From the NCBI GenBank assembly GCA_963825425.1, contig CAWGTF010000010.1, positions 124,001-188,000 on the forward strand: a DNA stretch of 64,000 bases. Direction: 5' to 3'. The notes below the pieces were generated by a model, which was given only the letters and a program-made list of their open reading frames with translations, did not search any database and was not told where the DNA came from. Below, one piece after another: positions 1 through 9,210 of this stretch (its first letter is position 1; every line of letters starts with the position of its first letter). The translations under genes were made by a program, and so were the position numbers. Origin of the DNA: PALSA-607 sp963825425. Its GTDB lineage: Bacteria; Actinomycetota; Actinomycetes; Acidothermales; Acidothermaceae.

Positions 1-81
1 TTACCAGGGTCTCCGGTGCAGGCGCTGGCCGAGAACCGCGGCACGGAGGTGAAGCGGCGTGCCCAGGCGCTCGCTTTCTGA
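1..81 (+). CDS. C-terminal end of an upstream gene (partial)
   Basis: An open frame runs from the first base to a TGA at 79-81, giving 26 residues that end in EVKRRAQALAF. It overlaps the start of thiE by 23 bases. The product cannot be identified from this fragment, and chance is not excluded. Confidence 0.3.
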   Translation, partial: LPGSPVQALAENRGTEVKRRAQALAF

Positions 82-710
82 CGCACGGCTCTATCTATGT
101 GTCGACGCGCGCGAGCGTGAGGGCGACCTCGCTGAGTTCCTCGACGCCGTGCTCAGTCATGGCGTCGACATCGTGCAGTTGCGGCAGAAGGGCATCGAGG
201 CCAAGCACGAGCTGGCGGCTCTCCGGGTGTTCGCCGACGCATGCGAGGCGACACGGCGCCTTGCTGGCGGTAAACGATCGCGCCGACGTCGCGTGGGCTT
301 GCGGTGCGCCGGTTCTGCACCTCGGGCAAGACGATCTGCCGGTGTCGGTCGCCCGCGCGATCGTGGCTGAAGACGTGTTGATCGGGCGGTCCTCCCACAC
401 CGAGAGCGAGGCGGCCGCAGCAGCTGTCGAAGAGGGCGTCGACTACTTCTGTGTCGGGCCGTGCTGGCCGACGCCGACGAAGCCCGGCCGACCTGCACCC
501 GGCCTCCCGCTGGTGACCTACGCGAGCGGCTTGGGGACGACCCGGCCGTGGTTCGCCATTGGTGGGATCGATCTGGGCAACCTCGACCAGGTTCTCGACG
601 CGGGTGCTCGGCGGGTGGTTGTGGTCCGCGCCATCACCGAGGCGGCCGACCCGGGTGCCGCGGCTGCCGAGTTCGCGACGAGGTTGCGCGCCGCCGTGCC
701 GGTACCCTGA
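59..710 (+). CDS. thiE: Thiamine-phosphate synthase, frameshifted
   Basis: ThiE joins HMP-pyrophosphate and thiazole phosphate to make thiamine monophosphate in the cytosol. A GTG start at 59 follows a GGAGG ribosome site at 45-49. Family motifs appear in order: VQLRQKG near residue 40, the VNDRADVA strand, HLGQDDLP, a GRSSHT loop (usually GRSTH), VGPCWPTPTKPG for phosphate binding, and FAIGGI. The first 65 residues are in one frame and the rest in the next, so one extra base lies near 250-260. With that removed the protein has about 216 residues, normal for the family. metF starts 5 bases downstream, so the two are probably co-transcribed. The shift is probably a sequence error, because both halves are well conserved. 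Confidence 0.88.
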
Positions 711-714
711 GCGC

Positions 715-1629
715 ATGTCGCTGGGTCGCCCGTCGGTGTTGAGTGAGCGCACCCGCACGATCAAAGAGCTCCTCGCGCAGGGCGGCCATTCGTTCTCCTT
801 CGAGTTCTTCCCACCGAAGACCGAGCAGGGCGAACGGTCGTTGTTCCAGACGATCCGCGAGCTCGAACAGCTACGGCCAACCTTCGTCTCGATGACCTAC
901 GGGGCGGGCGGCTCCACGCGTGACACCACGGTCCGCATGACCGAGCGAATCGCGACCGAAACGACGCTCACTCCGGTCGGGCACCTCACCGCGGTGAATC
1001 ACTCGGTCGCCGAGTTGCGTCGCATCATCGGCCAATACGCGGACGCCGGTGTGCGCAACGTCCTGGTTCTGCGCGGCGACCCACCGGGCGACCCCCAGGG
1101 CGAATGGGTAGCGCATCCGGAGGGTTTTCAGTACGCGGAGCAGCTGGTGACGCTGGTGAAGAATTCCGGCCAGTTCTGCGTCGGCGTCGCTGCCTTCACT
1201 CGCAAGCACCCGCGCTCGCCGACTGTCGAGGATGACATCGCGAACTTCGTGCGCAAGTGCAGGGCGGGCGCCGACTTCGCAATCACGCAGATGTTTTTCT
1301 CGGTCGACGACTATCTCGTGCTGCGTGACCGGATTGCGGCTGCTGGCTGCGATGTGCCGATTATCCCCGGCATCATGCCGCTCACATCGATCGGTCAGAT
1401 CGAGCGTTTCTCGATCCTGTCCGGAGAAGACTTCCCGCCCGAGCTCGCGCAGCGACTGCTCGCGGTCGCCGATGACCCGGATGCGGTGCGAGCGATCGGC
1501 CTCGAGGTTGCTAGCGACATGTGCGAGCGGTTGCTGGCCGAGGGAGTGCCGGGCCTGCACTTCATTACGCTCAACAAGTCGACGGCCACTCGCGAGATCT
1601 ACCAGAACCTCGGCCTCCCCGACCTGTAG
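715..1629 (+). CDS. metF: 5,10-methylenetetrahydrofolate reductase
   Basis: MetF reduces methylene-THF to methyl-THF, the methyl donor for methionine synthesis, with FAD as cofactor. The 304 residues match the bacterial TIM-barrel family. Visible motifs are SFEFFPPKT at the N-terminus with the catalytic Glu, SMTYGAGGSTRD, GHLTAVNHS, NVLVLRGDPPGD, AAFTRKHPRSP, AITQMFFSVDDY and IIPGIMPLT. The ATG at 715 was chosen over in-frame upstream codons because homology begins there and it lies just after thiE. The gene is intact. Confidence 0.95.
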   Translation: MSLGRPSVLSERTRTIKELLAQGGHSFSFEFFPPKTEQGERSLFQTIRELEQLRPTFVSMTYGAGGSTRDTTVRMTERIATETTLTPVGHLTAVNHSVAELRRIIGQYADAGVRNVLVLRGDPPGDPQGEWVAHPEGFQYAEQLVTLVKNSGQFCVGVAAFTRKHPRSPTVEDDIANFVRKCRAGADFAITQMFFSVDDYLVLRDRIAAAGCDVPIIPGIMPLTSIGQIERFSILSGEDFPPELAQRLLAVADDPDAVRAIGLEVASDMCERLLAEGVPGLHFITLNKSTATREIYQNLGLPDL

Positions 1630-1722
1630 CCGAGCTCGTCCGATTGCCCGCGGAACCGGGCGGCCATTGTCGGCGTCCAACTGGCACGTTCCACCCGCTG
1701 CCATCTGTGCCCGGAGGTCGTC

Positions 1723-2532
1723 ATGTCGCTGAACCCGGCTGTGCGCTCGGTTGCCGTCGGAGTTGCCGCCGCCCTGATCGTCGTAGCCGCCTACGCCTGG
1801 GGACGCGGTGGTAAGGCTTCGGCTGCTCCGGCCAATACCGCTCCTACCGTGCCCACCGTTCTCACGGCGGCGCCGGCAAGTCCCGCGCCGTCAGGTGTGT
1901 CCTCGGGCGCCGGCATCAGCGTGAGCGGCACTGGACAAGTGACCGGGACGCCGAATCTGCTGCGGCTCAGCAGCTCCATCAACGTCACCAAGCCCACAGT
2001 GACCGCGGCGATGCAGGAAGCCAACACGGTCATGGCCGCCGTCCAGCAAACCCTGAAGTCGGACGGCGTGGCAGCCGCCGATCTGCAGACGTCGGGGCTG
2101 TCGGTGCAGCCGCAGTACACGTACGCCAACAACACCCCGCGGCTCACCGGATATCAAGTGAGCGAGAACCTGTCGGTGGTGCTTCGCGACCTGACCAAGG
2201 CCGGTTCGATCATCACTGACGCGGCGCAGGTCGGCGGTGACGCGCTGCAGATCGGTGGGGCGACTCTCGACCTCGACCAGGACGGCGCATTGATCACGCG
2301 TGCGCGGCAGGCAGCGTTCGCCGACGCGCTGGCGAAGGCCAAGACCTACGCCGACGCGGCCGGGCGCACACTCGGTGCGGTGACGAGCATCTCGGAGTCG
2401 ACCGACTCGCAGCCTGTGACGTTCTCCAATTCGGCGCCGATGGCATCGGCTGCGGCTGCGGCATCGGTCCCGATCCAGGCCGGGTCGCAGGACGTCACGG
2501 TCAACGTCGCAGTGACGTGGGCACTCAGCTGA
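1723..2532 (+). CDS. Secreted SIMPL-domain (DUF541) protein
   Basis: The 269-residue product begins with an N-terminal membrane or signal segment (residues about 8-24, AVGVAAALIVVAAYAW) with no lipobox cysteine. An Ala/Pro/Thr-rich linker follows. The SIMPL domain starts near residue 66 (ISVSGTGQVTGTP) and contains the ANTVMAAVQQTLKSDGV helix and the DLQTSGLSVQPQYTY motif. The family is periplasmic or surface-exposed and its function is poorly defined, with links to oxidative stress reported. A GGAGG site at 1712-1716 supports the ATG at 1723. It faces the minus-strand DUF5302 gene across 16 bases. Confidence 0.85.
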   Translation: MSLNPAVRSVAVGVAAALIVVAAYAWGRGGKASAAPANTAPTVPTVLTAAPASPAPSGVSSGAGISVSGTGQVTGTPNLLRLSSSINVTKPTVTAAMQEANTVMAAVQQTLKSDGVAAADLQTSGLSVQPQYTYANNTPRLTGYQVSENLSVVLRDLTKAGSIITDAAQVGGDALQIGGATLDLDQDGALITRARQAAFADALAKAKTYADAAGRTLGAVTSISESTDSQPVTFSNSAPMASAAAAASVPIQAGSQDVTVNVAVTWALS

Positions 2533-2548
2533 CGACAGCCGGTTTCCG

Positions 2549-2773
2549 TTAGCCGCCGGCGCGACGCCGGAAGGTGCGCTGGACTTTGTCGTTGCTGGTC
2601 GGCGCGGTTGCTTTGTCTGAGCCGTGTCCGGTTGCCGCTGCTGATCCGCCGGCGCGCTTGCGTTCGAGCGCCTCGAGATACCGGCGGCGCAAGTCCTCGT
2701 CGGCCGACGCTGTCACCTTCGCCGGTGCAGCTTCGTCAGCGGACGGCGATTGGTCGGGGTCTGCAGTAGCCAT
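2549..2773 (-). CDS. DUF5302 small protein
   Basis: This is a 74-residue acidic-to-basic protein. It has the features I associate with the actinobacterial DUF5302 family: an N-terminal Ala/Asp-rich tail, the core EDLRRRYLEALERKRAGG, a polar linker and the closing RTFRRRAGG. The start at 2773 (MATADPD) is chosen because upstream residues are compositionally unlike the family. Function is unknown. The YbaK gene ends 14 bases upstream on the same strand, so they may share a transcript. Confidence 0.7.
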   Translation of the reverse strand: MATADPDQSPSADEAAPAKVTASADEDLRRRYLEALERKRAGGSAAATGHGSDKATAPTSNDKVQRTFRRRAGG

Positions 2774-2787
2774 GGCGCCATTCTGCC

Positions 2788-3264
2788 TTAGTCGCCCACG
2801 GTGGCGGGGGTGCCACCGGTGAGGGTGAGCAGTTCGTCGAAGGTGGTCGGGAAGACGGCGTGCGTGTGTCCGGCGGCAGCCCACACGACGTCGTAGTCGT
2901 TCAGCGCGATATCGACGAGCGTGCGTAGCGGACGTGGGTGACCGACGGGGGACACGCCGCCGATCGCGACGCCGGCGTGTTCGCGGACGAAGTCGGCGTC
3001 AGCCCGGCTGACCTTGGCCACACCGACGAGCTCAGCGACCGTCGCGGTGTCGACGCGATGGCGGCCGCTGGTCAAGACGAGCAACGGCTCGCCGTCCGCC
3101 ACAAAGACCAGGCTGTTGGTGATCTGGCCTACGTCGACGCCCAGGGCGGCAGCAGCTTCGGCGGCGGTGCGGGCCGATTCGTCGAGCATCCGTACGCTGC
3201 CCTTCGCGCCCGCGGCGAGCAGCGCGTCTTGAATGCGCAGGACGTTCGGGTGCAGGTCGCTCAT
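2788..3264 (-). CDS. YbaK/EbsC-family aminoacyl-tRNA deacylase (first copy)
   Basis: The 158-residue product is a single YbaK/ProX editing domain. Family features are the FVADGEPLLVLTSGRHRVD strand with the typical lysine position substituted, the KVSRADADFVRE segment, GVAIGGVSPVGHP with the conserved GxxSPxG loop, and the closing VWAAAGHTHAVFP motif. Relatives hydrolyse mischarged Cys- or Ala-tRNA(Pro). The exact specificity cannot be read here. A GGAGG site precedes the ATG at 3264. It is divergent from the SOS-controlled imuA' operon. A second YbaK gene lies at 51329-51808. Confidence 0.88.
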   Translation of the reverse strand: MSDLHPNVLRIQDALLAAGAKGSVRMLDESARTAAEAAAALGVDVGQITNSLVFVADGEPLLVLTSGRHRVDTATVAELVGVAKVSRADADFVREHAGVAIGGVSPVGHPRPLRTLVDIALNDYDVVWAAAGHTHAVFPTTFDELLTLTGGTPATVGD

Positions 3265-3320
3265 TCGATTACCTCCGGCACGCGTTCAAAGCTCGATCCT
3301 AGAGATCCCATGGCCCTGCA

Positions 3321-3350
3321 TTGACGTCATTCGAACATATGTTCGATACT
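3321..3350 (+). promoter_or_regulatory. LexA-repressed promoter of imuA'-imuB-dnaE2
   Basis: A perfect actinobacterial SOS box, TCGAACATATGTTCGA, lies at 3331-3346. It sits between a TTGACG -35 element at 3321-3326 and a GATACT -10 element at 3345-3350, spaced by 18 bases, so bound LexA would cover the promoter. The predicted transcription start, about 7 bases after the -10, coincides with the ATG at 3357. This suggests a leaderless mRNA. The palindrome and boxes are seen directly; the start site is inferred. Confidence 0.88.
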
Positions 3351-3356
3351 CAAGGG

Positions 3357-3990
3357 ATGCTCCGCTCCGCATCGGCACTCGAGGCCTTCCCGCCTAAGGT
3401 GCTGTCACCTGACCTCCTCGAACAGCTTCGTGGGGCCGGCAGCAAAGAGCTTTTGCCGGTGCCGCAGGCGTTGGCCGAGCTTTTTCCCGAGGGGGGCGTG
3501 CGGCGAGGTTCGACGATCACCGTGAGCGGCTCGTCGTCCCTGGTGCTCGCGTTGCTGGCGGAGGTTTCCCAGCACCAGGGCTGGTGTGCCGAGGTCGGTT
3601 CGCCGTTGCTCGGCAGTGCCGCGGCGGCGGAGGCCGGAGTCGAGCTCGAAAGGTTCGTCCGGGTCGCCGAGCCGGGGGAGCAGTGGCCCTCGGTCGTCGC
3701 CAGCCTGCTCGAGGCGTTCGACATCGTGGTCATCCATCCGCCGCCGCGGGCCCGCGAAGCAGACATGCGTCGGCTGAGTGCCAGGGCACGCGAACGCTCG
3801 GCAGTGCTCCTTGTCACCGGAAATTGGGAAGGCTGCAGCGTTAGGTCTCACGGTCATCGAGCAGCGCTGGCACGGGCTCGGGTCTGGCCATGGATACCTG
3901 CAGGCCCACGAACTTGAGGTGCAGTCGCTCGGCCGTGGGGCGGCGGTCCGGCCGCGGCGAACGACAGTCTGGTTGCCGCAGGCCTTATGA
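3357..3990 (+). CDS. imuA': ImuA' RecA-like mutasome protein, frameshifted
   Basis: This is the RecA/SulA-like accessory protein of the actinobacterial mutasome, needed with ImuB and DnaE2 for damage-induced mutagenesis. Seen are the LPVPQALAELFPEGGVRRGS entry, the GSSSLVLALLAEVS segment in place of a RecA Walker A, and the AFDIVVIHPPP strand. The frame changes by one inserted base near 3825-3840, after which LTVIEQRWHGLG and the C-terminus continue to 3990. About 210 residues when corrected. The start at 3357 is chosen because it lies just after the promoter; the ATG at 3339 is inside the LexA box. The stop overlaps the imuB start (ATGA). Confidence 0.8.
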
Positions 3991-5553
3991 CAGCAGTTCG
4001 CGCTCTTGCTGTCTGGTGTCCTGACTGGCCGGTGATCGCTGCCGGCGGCAGCGCCGAGTTGCCGGGTGCCGTCATGCACGCGAACCGCGTCGTTGCCTGC
4101 TCAGCCGCTGCCCGCCTCGACGGAGTGCGGCGCGGTCAGCGACGTCGCGATGCCCAGTCGAAGTGTCCTGAGCTGACGGTCTATAGCCATGACCCCGGTC
4201 GTGACGCCCGGCTTTTCGAGTCGGTGGCAGCTGCGGTCGAAGCGATCGTCCCGGGCATCGAGATCATCCGGCCTGGGTTACTGGTCGTGGCTGCTCGGGG
4301 TGCAGCCCGTTATTACCAAGGCGAATTGCCGTTGCTCGCCACCATTGCGCGAGCTGTCAGCGATGCGACCAGATACGACGTCCAACTCGGTATTGCTGAT
4401 GGCATCTTCGCTGCTACCCAGGCTGCCTATGCGGCGTCCATCGTGCCTGCCGATGAGGCGGCGGCCTTTCTCGCGCCGCTGCCGATCCGGGTTCTCGACC
4501 GGCCTGAACTCGCTGATCTGCTGATCAGACTCGGCATCCATACGCTCGGTGATTTCGCCGGCTTGCCGCGGTCCGATGTGCTTGCCAGATTCGGGCCGGA
4601 CGGCGCCTACGTGCACGATCTCGCCCGCGGTATCGAGATACGACCACCGTCGGCTCGCGTCGCGCCGCCCGATCTCGACGTCGAGATGACGCTCGACCCA
4701 CCGATCGACCGCGTCGACACCGCCACCTTCGTCGCCAAGACGCTGGCGCAACAGTTGCATGAACGGCTGGCGGCGCGAGGGCTTGCCTGCATCCGCATCA
4801 GCATCGAGGCGTGCACCGAAAACGGTGAACAGCTGGCGCGCAGTTGGCGACATGGTTCTGTTTCGACCACCGGATTCACTGCGAATGCCATTGCCGATCG
4901 CACCCGCTGGCAACTCGACGGCTGGTTGTCGGGCACCATCCGGTCCGATGACGGGCAGCCGTCGAGCGGGTTGGCGTTCTTGCGGTTGGTGCCCGACGAA
5001 GTCATTCATGACGACGGCCGGCAGCTTTCGTTGTGGGGCGCCGCAGGCGGGTGCGAGTGGCCCGGGTGGCGATCTCGAGCAGATCGACCGCGCACTTGCC
5101 CGCGTTCAAGGCATGCTCGGGCCCGACGCAGTGGTCACCGCGGTTGTTGGTGCAGGCCGCGATGTGGCCGAACAGATCAGACTGGTGTCGTGGGGTGAAC
5201 CTCGCGAAGTACTGCCTGCTGATGCGTGGCCGTGGCCAGGCCGATTGCCCGCACCCTCGCCGGCCACCGTGCTCAAGTCAGCACAGCCGGCCACCGTCAC
5301 CGACATCGGTGGCAACCCCGTGGCGGTTACCGGCCGGTGCGTCGTTTCCGCGGCTCCTGGTTGGTTGCGTATCGGGCAGCAACCACCGGTGGCGATTGCC
5401 GGTTGGGCCGGACCCTGGCCCCTCGACGTCCGCTGGTGGGACCGCCTGACGGCGCGCCGCCGTGCACGTTTCCAGATCGCGACCGTCGATGGTGCCGGTC
5501 TGCTGATGGTGTGCGAGAACGGCCGCTGGTCGGTCGAGGCCATCTATGACTAG
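3987..5553 (+). CDS. imuB: ImuB, inactive Y-family polymerase adaptor, frameshifted
   Basis: ImuB is a Y-family polymerase relative lacking the catalytic acidic residues. It acts as the hub joining ImuA', DnaE2 and the beta clamp. The N-terminal VWCPDWPVIAAG is typical of ImuB. The site that holds SxDE in active polymerases reads VVAARGAARYYQG here, with no acidic pair. A helix-hairpin-helix region (LGIHTLGDFAGLPRSDVLARFG) follows. A clamp-binding motif QLSLWG lies at residues 345-350. One extra base near 5050-5060 shifts the frame just after this motif; the C-terminal region, with QIDRALARVQGMLGPDAV, continues to 5553. About 521 residues corrected. Confidence 0.88.
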
Positions 5554-5619
5554 CGCGCGCCTTCGGCGCGACATGACTAGCGCGCGGCTTCGGCGCGACA
5601 TGACTAGCGCGGGTCGCGG
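5547..5619 (+). repeat. 27-bp tandem repeat between imuB and dnaE2
   Basis: Two full copies (5547-5573 and 5574-5600) differ at one base, and a third partial copy starts at 5601. Each starts with TGACTAGCGCG, the end of imuB, and includes a CGCGCC-TTC-GGCGCG type hairpin. The imuB stop codon context is therefore present three times. The dnaE2 GTG start follows at 5644. Confidence 0.85.
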
Positions 5620-5643
5620 AATGCTGCGGGTCCGGGGGTTGTT

Positions 5644-8600
5644 GTGGGCTTCAATAATCCCGATATTCCGTGGCGTGAGCTCGAACGCCAACTGTCGGGG
5701 CGACCTAAGCCGGCACCCACTCCTGGTTACAAGCCGGTCGACGGCGATGGCGGTGACAGTCCGGCCTGGTCGCGCAAACGCGAGCGTTACCAGCCGGTCG
5801 AGTTGCCACCTCCAGCCGGGTCGACGCAGCCAGTGGTGCCGTACGCCGAACTGCACTGCCATTCCAACTTCAGCTTTCTTGACGGCGCCAGCGAACCCGA
5901 AGAACTAGCCGAAGAGGCGGCGCGACTCGGGATCGAAACCCTCGCCATCACCGACCACGACGGCTTCTACGGTGTCGTGCGCTTCGCCGAGGCGGCCGGT
6001 GAACTCGGCGTCCGCACGGTGTTCGGTGCCGAACTCAGTCTCGGTCTACGCACACCGCAAAACGGCATCGCCGATCCTGAAGGTGACCATCTGCTCGTCC
6101 TCGCGCGTGACCCGGAAGGGTACCGCCGGCTCTCGATGGCCATCAGCGCAGCGCAACTCGCCGGCAAGGAGAAAGGTCGGCCCATCTACGACCTCGAAGA
6201 ACTGGCGGAGTCGCACGACGGTCACTGGGTCATTCTCACCGGCTGCCGCAAAGGCAGTGTCCCCAAAACCCTTGCTGGAGAAGGGTTTTCTGCTGCTGCA
6301 GCTGAGCTCGACCGGCTCGCCGCACTGTTCGGTCGCGACAATGTGTTGGTCGAATTGACTGATCACGGCAACCCGCTCGATTCCACCCGCAATGAGGCGC
6401 TCTTCGATTTAGCCGGACGCCGACAGGTGGGCGTGGTTGCCACCACTAACGCGCATTACGCCACTCCTGGCGGGGGTCGGCTCGCTGCGGCACTGGCCGC
6501 CGTCCGCGGTCGTCGTGGTCTTGACGACATGGACGGTTGGCTGCCGGCCGCCGGTACCGCGCACCTGCGCTCAGGTTCTGAGATGGCAGCGAGGTTCGCG
6601 CGCTATCCCGGAGCTGTCGACCTGGCCGCTGAGATCGGTCGTACGTGCGCGTTCGACCTGCGGCTCGTTGCCCCACGTTTGCCAGACTTCCCTGTACCTG
6701 CCGGACATTCCGAGATGAGTTACCTGCGTGAGCTTGCTATGCGAGGTGCGCTAAAGAAGTACGGTCCGCCGGACGCCGAACGGCAGCCGGGTGCCTACAA
6801 GCAGCTTGAGCACGAACTCGAGGTGATCGAGCAACTCAATTTTCCCGGCTATTTCCTGATCGTCTGGGAGATCGTCGAGTTCTGCCGCGCCAACGACATC
6901 TTGTGCCAGGGCCGCGGGTCGGCCGCGAACTCGGCAGTGTGTTACGCGATCGGTATCGCCAAGGCTGATCCGGTGTACTTCCATCTGCTGTTCGAACGGT
7001 TCCTTTCACCAGAGCGAGACGGGCCGCCCGACATCGATCTCGACATCGAGAGCGGACGCCGTGAAGAAGTCATCCAACACGTCTACACGCGCTATGGGCG
7101 CACGAATACGGCCCAGGTAGCCAACGTGATCAGCTACCGGCCGAAGTCGGCCGTGCGCGACATGGCCAAGGCGCTCGGGTACTCGACCGGCCAACAAGAT
7201 GCGTGGTCGAAACAGATCGACAGCTGGGGATCCGTCACCTCCGATGCAAGTGGCACCGGTGCAGGTACCGACCACGACATCCCTGGCGATGTCATCGAAC
7301 TTGCCGAGCAGATCCTGCGCTTTCCCAGACATCTCGGCATTCATTCCGGTGGCATGGTCATCTGCGACCGGCCGGTCACCGAGGTGTGCCCTGTCGAGTG
7401 GGGTCGCATGGAGAACCGCACGGTCTTGCAGTGGGACAAGGATGATTGCGCGCGTACCGGTCTGGTGAAGTTCGACCTGTTGGGTCTGGGCATGTTGTCC
7501 GCGTTGCATGGTGCGTTCGATCTGCTGCGCGAGCACTACGACCTCGACCTGCAACTCGACACGGTTCCGCCCGAAGATCCCAAGGTCTACGACATGTTGT
7601 GCGCCGCCGACTCGGTCGGAGTTTTCCAGGTCGAGAGTCGTGCGCAGATGGCCACCTTGCCGCGCTTGAAACCGCGAGAGTTCTACGACCTGGTCACCGA
7701 GGTCGCCATCATCAGGCCCGGACCCATTCAGGGCGGCTCGGTGCATCCCTTCATCCGCCGGCGCAATGGTCTCGAAGAAGCCACCTATGCCCATCCATTA
7801 CTGAAGAACTCGCTCGAACGCACCTACGGTGTTCCGCTCTTTCAGGAGCAAGTGATGCAGATGGCGATCGATGTCGCCGGCTTCACGGCGTCCGAGTCAG
7901 ATGAGTTGCGGCAGGCGATGAGTTCGAAGCGATCGACGGCCCGCATGGAACGATTGCGCGGCAAGCTCTACAGCGGGATGGCGCAGCGCGGCATTACCGG
8001 CGCGGTCGCCGACGAGATCTACGAGAAGCTCACTGCATTCGCGCACTTCGGCTTTCCCGAGAGTCACTCGATCAGTTTTGCGTACCTCGTCTACGCCAGC
8101 TCGTGGTTGAAGTTGCACTACCCGGCGGCCTTTTGTGCCGCGCTGCTCAATGCGCAGCCGATGGGCTTCTACTCACCTCAGTCGTTGGTCGCTGACGCGC
8201 GTCGCCATGGCGTCGAGGTGCGGCGTCCCGACATCAATGCGAGTGCCGCCCTGACCACTCTCGAACCAGTCGATGAAGAGGCGTGCAGCGGTGCGCGGGC
8301 AGTTCGGCTCGGGCTGACCTCTGTGCGCGGGATCACCGATCCCCTAGGCGAGCGCATCGCGGCGGGTCGTCCCTACGCGGACATGACCGATCTGGTCCAT
8401 CGGGTCGGGCTCAGCGCTGCTCAGGTCGAGGCGCTGGCGACGGCTGGCGCCTTCGACTGTTTCGGGATGAGTCGGCGGGTGGCGTTGTGGGCAGCTGGTG
8501 CGGCAGCCGAAGGGTCTCCTGATCGCCTCGCCGGCACGGTGCTCGGAACGCACGCTCCCACCCTTCCCGTGATGAGCGACGTCGAGGTCACGGTGGCCGA

Positions 8601-8985
8601 CCTGTGGGCGACCGCGATCACGACCGATGGCTATCCGACCCGACACGTGCGCGATCGACTCGACGAACTCGGCGTTCTCACGGCCAGCGCGCTGCGTACT
8701 GCAGAAGCCGGACGCCGGGTCCTGGTCGGGGGAGTCGTGACCCACTGGCAACGGCCGGCCACCGCGGGAGGGACCACCTTCCTCAACCTCGAGGACGAGA
8801 CCGGCATGGTGAACGTGATCTGTTCGCGCGGGGTCTGGACCCACTACCGACGGGTGGCCCGCACCGCCGCTGCGCTCTTGGTGCGAGGTCGGCTAGAACG
8901 TGAGCAGGGCGTCGTCAATGTGGTTGCCGAGCGTTTCGAGCGGCTGCCGTTGGCGGTGCGTAGGACATCGCGCGACTTCCGCTGA
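5644..8985 (+). CDS. dnaE2: Error-prone DNA polymerase III alpha subunit DnaE2
   Basis: DnaE2 is the damage-inducible C-family polymerase for translesion synthesis. The 1113-residue product is intact. The N-terminus MGFNNPDIPWRELERQLSG is typical. A PHP domain begins at YAELHCHSNFSFLDGAS near residue 68. The polymerase core has CQGRGSAANSAVCYAIG and the catalytic acidic cluster in GPPDIDLDIES (residues about 460-470). IRPGPIQGG and FGFPESHSISFAYLVYAS follow. A C-terminal OB-fold (GGVVTHWQRPATAGGTTF) closes the protein, shorter than in DnaE1. The start is GTG at 5644 behind a GGGGG stretch. It is the third gene of the LexA-controlled operon. Confidence 0.96.
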   Translation: MGFNNPDIPWRELERQLSGRPKPAPTPGYKPVDGDGGDSPAWSRKRERYQPVELPPPAGSTQPVVPYAELHCHSNFSFLDGASEPEELAEEAARLGIETLAITDHDGFYGVVRFAEAAGELGVRTVFGAELSLGLRTPQNGIADPEGDHLLVLARDPEGYRRLSMAISAAQLAGKEKGRPIYDLEELAESHDGHWVILTGCRKGSVPKTLAGEGFSAAAAELDRLAALFGRDNVLVELTDHGNPLDSTRNEALFDLAGRRQVGVVATTNAHYATPGGGRLAAALAAVRGRRGLDDMDGWLPAAGTAHLRSGSEMAARFARYPGAVDLAAEIGRTCAFDLRLVAPRLPDFPVPAGHSEMSYLRELAMRGALKKYGPPDAERQPGAYKQLEHELEVIEQLNFPGYFLIVWEIVEFCRANDILCQGRGSAANSAVCYAIGIAKADPVYFHLLFERFLSPERDGPPDIDLDIESGRREEVIQHVYTRYGRTNTAQVANVISYRPKSAVRDMAKALGYSTGQQDAWSKQIDSWGSVTSDASGTGAGTDHDIPGDVIELAEQILRFPRHLGIHSGGMVICDRPVTEVCPVEWGRMENRTVLQWDKDDCARTGLVKFDLLGLGMLSALHGAFDLLREHYDLDLQLDTVPPEDPKVYDMLCAADSVGVFQVESRAQMATLPRLKPREFYDLVTEVAIIRPGPIQGGSVHPFIRRRNGLEEATYAHPLLKNSLERTYGVPLFQEQVMQMAIDVAGFTASESDELRQAMSSKRSTARMERLRGKLYSGMAQRGITGAVADEIYEKLTAFAHFGFPESHSISFAYLVYASSWLKLHYPAAFCAALLNAQPMGFYSPQSLVADARRHGVEVRRPDINASAALTTLEPVDEEACSGARAVRLGLTSVRGITDPLGERIAAGRPYADMTDLVHRVGLSAAQVEALATAGAFDCFGMSRRVALWAAGAAAEGSPDRLAGTVLGTHAPTLPVMSDVEVTVADLWATAITTDGYPTRHVRDRLDELGVLTASALRTAEAGRRVLVGGVVTHWQRPATAGGTTFLNLEDETGMVNVICSRGVWTHYRRVARTAAALLVRGRLEREQGVVNVVAERFERLPLAVRRTSRDFR

Positions 8986-8991
8986 ATGGGC

Positions 8992-9050
8992 TTGACGAAT
9001 CTTGGGGAGGCACATACTGTGAACTTGTTCGAACATATGTTCGAACAAGT
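8992..9050 (+). promoter_or_regulatory. LexA-controlled promoter with a 28-bp perfect palindrome
   Basis: A TTGACG -35 (8992-8997), a 17-base spacer and a TACTGT -10 (9015-9020) are followed at once by a perfect 28-bp palindrome at 9023-9050 (left half ACTTGTTCGAACAT). Its core is the same SOS box as upstream of imuA', extended by 6 bases of symmetry on each side. LexA binding would cover the transcription start near 9027. A short in-frame ATG at 9037 inside the box could encode a leader peptide, but nothing else supports it. Confidence 0.88.
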
Positions 9051-9169
9051 CAGTCGGGCGAGGCGGGTGGGGTCCCGCGAAGCTCGCTGGGGGCGCTGCC
9101 ATTGCCCGGGCCACGGTCCTCGACCCACCGCGGCCCGGGCGCCGGTAGTGCACCGGACTGCGGCACCTA

Positions 9170-9198
9170 AGGGCACCTGAGACCCGAGGGCACCTGAG
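9170..9198 (+). repeat. 12-bp direct repeat with 17-bp period upstream of the HEPN gene
   Basis: AGGGCACCTGAG occurs at 9170-9181 and 9187-9198, just before the ribosome site of the gene at 9211. The 225 bases between dnaE2 and this gene otherwise hold only the LexA promoter. Confidence 0.7.
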
Positions 9199-9210
9199 GA
9201 AGGTGACGTC

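Noticed and set aside
1..58. TPP riboswitch upstream of thiE
   Set aside because: Only 58 bases are available and no THI-box motifs are visible.
8986..9180. 64-codon frame covering the second LexA site
   Set aside because: Its start lies at the -35 box and it spans the promoter and operator; no homology. A leader peptide from 9037 cannot be excluded.
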